Source: Sphingomonas aurantiaca
GTDB lineage: Bacteria; Pseudomonadota; Alphaproteobacteria; Sphingomonadales; Sphingomonadaceae
Assembly: GCF_003050705.1 (NCBI RefSeq)
Contig: NZ_QAOG01000009.1
Span: 48,005-112,004 of the forward strand
Reading direction: 5' to 3'
DNA: 64,000 bases
Shown here: positions 61,717-64,000 of the stretch, piece by piece
Layout of the letters: every line of letters starts with the position of its first letter
How positions within the stretch are numbered: the first letter of the stretch is position 1
The notes under the pieces: model-generated
Told to the model about the DNA's origin: nothing
The model's database searches: none
Seen by the model: only the letters and a program-made list of their open reading frames with translations
Position numbers and translations under genes: made by a program

Positions 61717-63386
61717 CGGGGTTCCAGCGCGGCAGGTTGGATGGCCAGGGCCGACAGCAGCCGGCCGGTCCGGGCGAGCAGCGCATAGCGCGCGGTGTCG
61801 AGCTCGATCACGGTCTGCACATAGCGGGCGGCGACGCCGAAATAATTGCTCTCGGCGCCCAGCAGGTCGAACAGCGTCCCGCGCGACACGCGGAACCGCT
61901 CCGCCAGCACGTCGCGTGCACGGCGGCTGGCCAGATAATTACCCTCGATCGCAGCCTGCGCGTCCTGCAACGCGGTCACGTCGGCCAGCGCGATCTCGGC
62001 ATCGCGTTGCGAATCGATCCGGGTCCGGCGCAGACGTGCGTCGGCGCCGTCGGCGCGCGCCTGCGCCTGGTCGACGCGCTGCGGTCCACCGCCGCCCAGC
62101 CGCATGCTGAGCGTGAGGCTGCCGCGAATGTCGTAGTCGCGCGCGGTCTCGATGATCCCGTAGCGTCCGGCATCGATCCCGCCGGACAGTTGCGGCAGCA
62201 GATCGGACTTGACCGCGCGGACGTCCGAGCGCGCCGCATCGGCGCCGAGCTTGGCGGCGCGGATCGCGGGCAGCGTATCGATATCGGCGACCAGGCTCGC
62301 GGTGCCGATGCCGGCGAGCGACGGCTCGGGCGCGCGCGCCAGCGCGGCGGGCGGTGCATGCCCGATGACGGCGGCATATTGCGCCTCCGCGCCGGCCAGC
62401 TGACGCCGGAACTCGGCCAGCTGCGAATCCGAGGATGCGATATAGCTGTCGACCTGCGCCACGTCGCCCGGCGCGGCCGCACCCTGAAGGATGCGATCCT
62501 CGATGCTGCTGCGCAGGCTGCGCTGGCTGGTCGCAAACGCCTCGCCCAGCCGGACGAGCACGCGGTAGCCATAAACCGTGTACCAGGCCGAGACGGCGCG
62601 CAACGCGATCTGCGTCCCGATATCCTCGATGCCGACGCGCGCCGCGTTCAGTCGCGCTTCGCTCGAGCGGATCCGGCTGAGACTTGCGCCGAAATCGATC
62701 AGCGGCTGCTGGACACGCAGCAACCCGTCGGTGCGATGACTGGGACGCGAGCGTTCGAGGACGTTGTTGGGATCGTTGGAAAACGCCCGATCGATGATCC
62801 GGAACGTCGAGATCGACAGGTCGGCGGTAGGCAGCGCGCGCGCACGCGCCTCGCCGCGGACGCCCTTGGCCTCGTCCGCCTGCGCGATCGCCTCGTCGAG
62901 CGACGGGTTGCGCGCGACCGCCTCGCCGATCACCTGCTGGAAGGTCGCGAGCGGCGATTGCGCGTGCGCCAGTTGCAGGATGGGATCCGCGGTCGGATCG
63001 ATGTGCAACGGATCCTGGCTCGGCGCCGGCAGCCCGCCGGGTACGCCCTGTGCCCAGGCCCCGAGACGCGGCGTCCCCCGGACGGGCGATGGTGGCCCGT
63101 ACGAGCCGCTCGACGTCCGCGCGATCGGCGCGCTCGGCACCGCCAGCTCGACTGCCGGCGCAGGCATGGGTGACACGGTCACCGGCGTCGGAACGGAGGG
63201 CGTGGGCAAAGCCGGCGAGGGTGGCAGCGGTCGCGGCGTCGCGCCCTGCTGCGGATCGACCACCAGCGATCCTTGCGTCGCCGGCGGCGTACGCTGGGCA
63301 TAGACCGGTACCGAGACCGGTGCGGCAGCCAGCGCCAGACCGGCCGCGACAACGGTACCACAGCCGGAACGGCGCACGCGCGCCAT
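61713..63386 (-). CDS. TolC-family outer membrane protein of the T1SS
   Basis: A 557-residue outer membrane efflux protein. A Sec signal (MARVRRSGCGTVVAAGLALAAAPVSVPVYA) is followed by a Pro-rich linker (about 30-130), then two TolC helical repeats (FQQVIGEAVARNPSLDEAIAQADEAKG; SAWYTVYGYRVLVRLGEAFATSQRSLR). ATG 63386 has TTAGGACGG in front; ATG 63404 and the longer frame with a 15-bp repeat lack a site. First gene of the T1SS operon tolC - ABC - HlyD - nuclease, all on the minus strand. The Pro-rich insertion after the signal is longer than in most TolC proteins. Confidence 0.9.
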   Translation of the reverse strand: MARVRRSGCGTVVAAGLALAAAPVSVPVYAQRTPPATQGSLVVDPQQGATPRPLPPSPALPTPSVPTPVTVSPMPAPAVELAVPSAPIARTSSGSYGPPSPVRGTPRLGAWAQGVPGGLPAPSQDPLHIDPTADPILQLAHAQSPLATFQQVIGEAVARNPSLDEAIAQADEAKGVRGEARARALPTADLSISTFRIIDRAFSNDPNNVLERSRPSHRTDGLLRVQQPLIDFGASLSRIRSSEARLNAARVGIEDIGTQIALRAVSAWYTVYGYRVLVRLGEAFATSQRSLRSSIEDRILQGAAAPGDVAQVDSYIASSDSQLAEFRRQLAGAEAQYAAVIGHAPPAALARAPEPSLAGIGTASLVADIDTLPAIRAAKLGADAARSDVRAVKSDLLPQLSGGIDAGRYGIIETARDYDIRGSLTLSMRLGGGGPQRVDQAQARADGADARLRRTRIDSQRDAEIALADVTALQDAQAAIEGNYLASRRARDVLAERFRVSRGTLFDLLGAESNYFGVAARYVQTVIELDTARYALLARTGRLLSALAIQPAALEPR

Positions 63387-63417
63387 CCGTCCTAACCCCT
63401 GCATCGTGACGATGACC

Positions 63418-63475
63418 GGCAATTCTTGGACGGGCAATTCTTGGACCGGCAATCCTTGAACCAGCAATCCTTGCC
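63418..63475. repeat. 15-bp tandem repeat upstream of the TolC gene
   Basis: Three to four copies of GGCAATTCTTGGACC-like units starting at 63418, in the leader of the T1SS operon. In the minus frame they would read LPVQE repeats if translation began upstream. Unit length and behaviour match the other repeats in this replicon. Confidence 0.75.
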
Positions 63476-63480
63476 GTCGC

Positions 63481-64000
63481 TTACCCGCATGCAGCCATCG
63501 CAAAGCACGATGGCCGTCGAACCTGTCATGTCGTCGCACCCCAGCTCGGCACTCAGGTTCGACTGTACCCCGCCACGCTGGCGGTCAGGACAGCCGATGC
63601 CCTTGCTCCCCTATACATCGCGGTGGCGCCCCTCCCAGGTCACCGGTCCCCTGCGGTCACAGTCTTCTATTTTTCCGCTCGCGACAAGGGTTTCACGCGA
63701 CGAGCGTGACGACCGCTTCGCCGGTGAGGATGTGGCGCGCGCTTCGCCCTTGACGGCCGCGCTCTCCTGCAGGGACGGATAGGGGCCTGGGACAGGTCTT
63801 CTGCGCAGAACCGGCCGGGCGCAAAGTACCCGCCGATGCCGGATCGACCGCGCGGCAAGGACCGCGCGCATCGCTGCGAGCCGACACGGACGACATTCTC
63901 GCCATGGTCTCAGCGCTTGGCTCGAATGCCCGAAATCAGAATTCGATATCCTGGTGGACATACCAATCGTCAAACATCGAAAGCGCTTCGAAATGTCGCT
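63481..64000. other. Gene-free right edge, promoter side of the T1SS operon
   Basis: About 520 bases. Several short frames exist on both strands but none looks protein-like. GC drops near 63660-63690 (TCTTCTATTTTTCC on the plus strand) and in the last 80 bases, which may be promoter DNA of the T1SS operon and the start of a further gene beyond the window. Confidence 0.35.

Noticed and set aside
63611..63973. A 120-codon minus-strand frame at the right edge
   Set aside because: Arg-rich translation without structure, no ribosome site, and it covers the likely promoter DNA of the T1SS operon.

Overview
The window is GC-rich DNA (roughly two-thirds G+C by eye) with gene content typical of a sphingomonad-like alphaproteobacterium. 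That assignment is an inference from gene families and codon use, not from a marker gene. A replication initiator of the RPA type, flanked by 22-bp iterons and followed by a ParA/ribbon-helix-helix partition pair, suggests the sequence belongs to a plasmid, megaplasmid or chromid rather than the main chromosome.

Layout. (1) 0.1-7.5 kb and 11.3-12.7 kb: surface or exopolysaccharide genes: an acyltransferase, two GT4 glycosyltransferases, a Wzx-type flippase, gmd-rmd for a GDP-6-deoxyhexose, and a polyprenyl-phosphate sugar transferase that starts the repeat unit. (2) 7.5-11.1 kb: replication and partition: parA, a small RHH protein, a winged-helix replication-associated protein, a candidate counter-transcribed small RNA, iterons and repA. 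(3) 12.8-15.2 kb: a small lipoprotein, an HNH-like protein and remnants of conjugation-like genes. (4) 15.3-43.6 kb: a large accessory island dominated by genes for lasso-peptide-like RiPP maturation. It has two PqqD/RRE proteins, two transglutaminase-like B2 proteins, two asparagine-synthetase-like cyclases, three HPr-kinase-like proteins, two nucleotidyltransferases, an ABC exporter, several Fe(II)/2OG oxygenases, an Asp/Asn beta-hydroxylase, a sulfotransferase with a Nif11-like N-terminus, methyltransferases and a glycosyltransferase operon. A toxin-antitoxin pair and a phage-tail-collar protein are embedded in it. (5) 44.0-63.4 kb: two giant RTX proteins (a serralysin-like metalloprotease and an ExeM/NucH-like nuclease) and a complete type I secretion system.

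How the genes fit together. Two tiny genes (30931-31077, minus; 50736-50864, plus) encode 48- and 42-residue peptides that share R11-K12-P13-W14-x-x-P17-x-[I/V]19, an Asp at position 36 and a C-terminal Ser. The W-x-x-P-x-[IV] block resembles the YxxPxL leader motif read by lasso RRE proteins. Asp36 is placed like a ring acceptor, and the C-terminal Ser is the residue phosphorylated by HPr-kinase-like enzymes in paeninodin-type lasso pathways. I therefore read the island as one or two lasso-like pathways with unusually rich tailoring. The second precursor lies 35 nt behind the RTX protease gene and is followed at once by a strong terminator, which links the RiPP and type I secretion regions. 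The final structure, and which enzymes act on which peptide, cannot be told from sequence.

A recurring oddity is short GC-rich tandem repeats (13-, 15- or 24-bp units) at gene starts, in linkers and between genes, and a palindromic decamer CGACATGTCG found at least five times in intergenic DNA.
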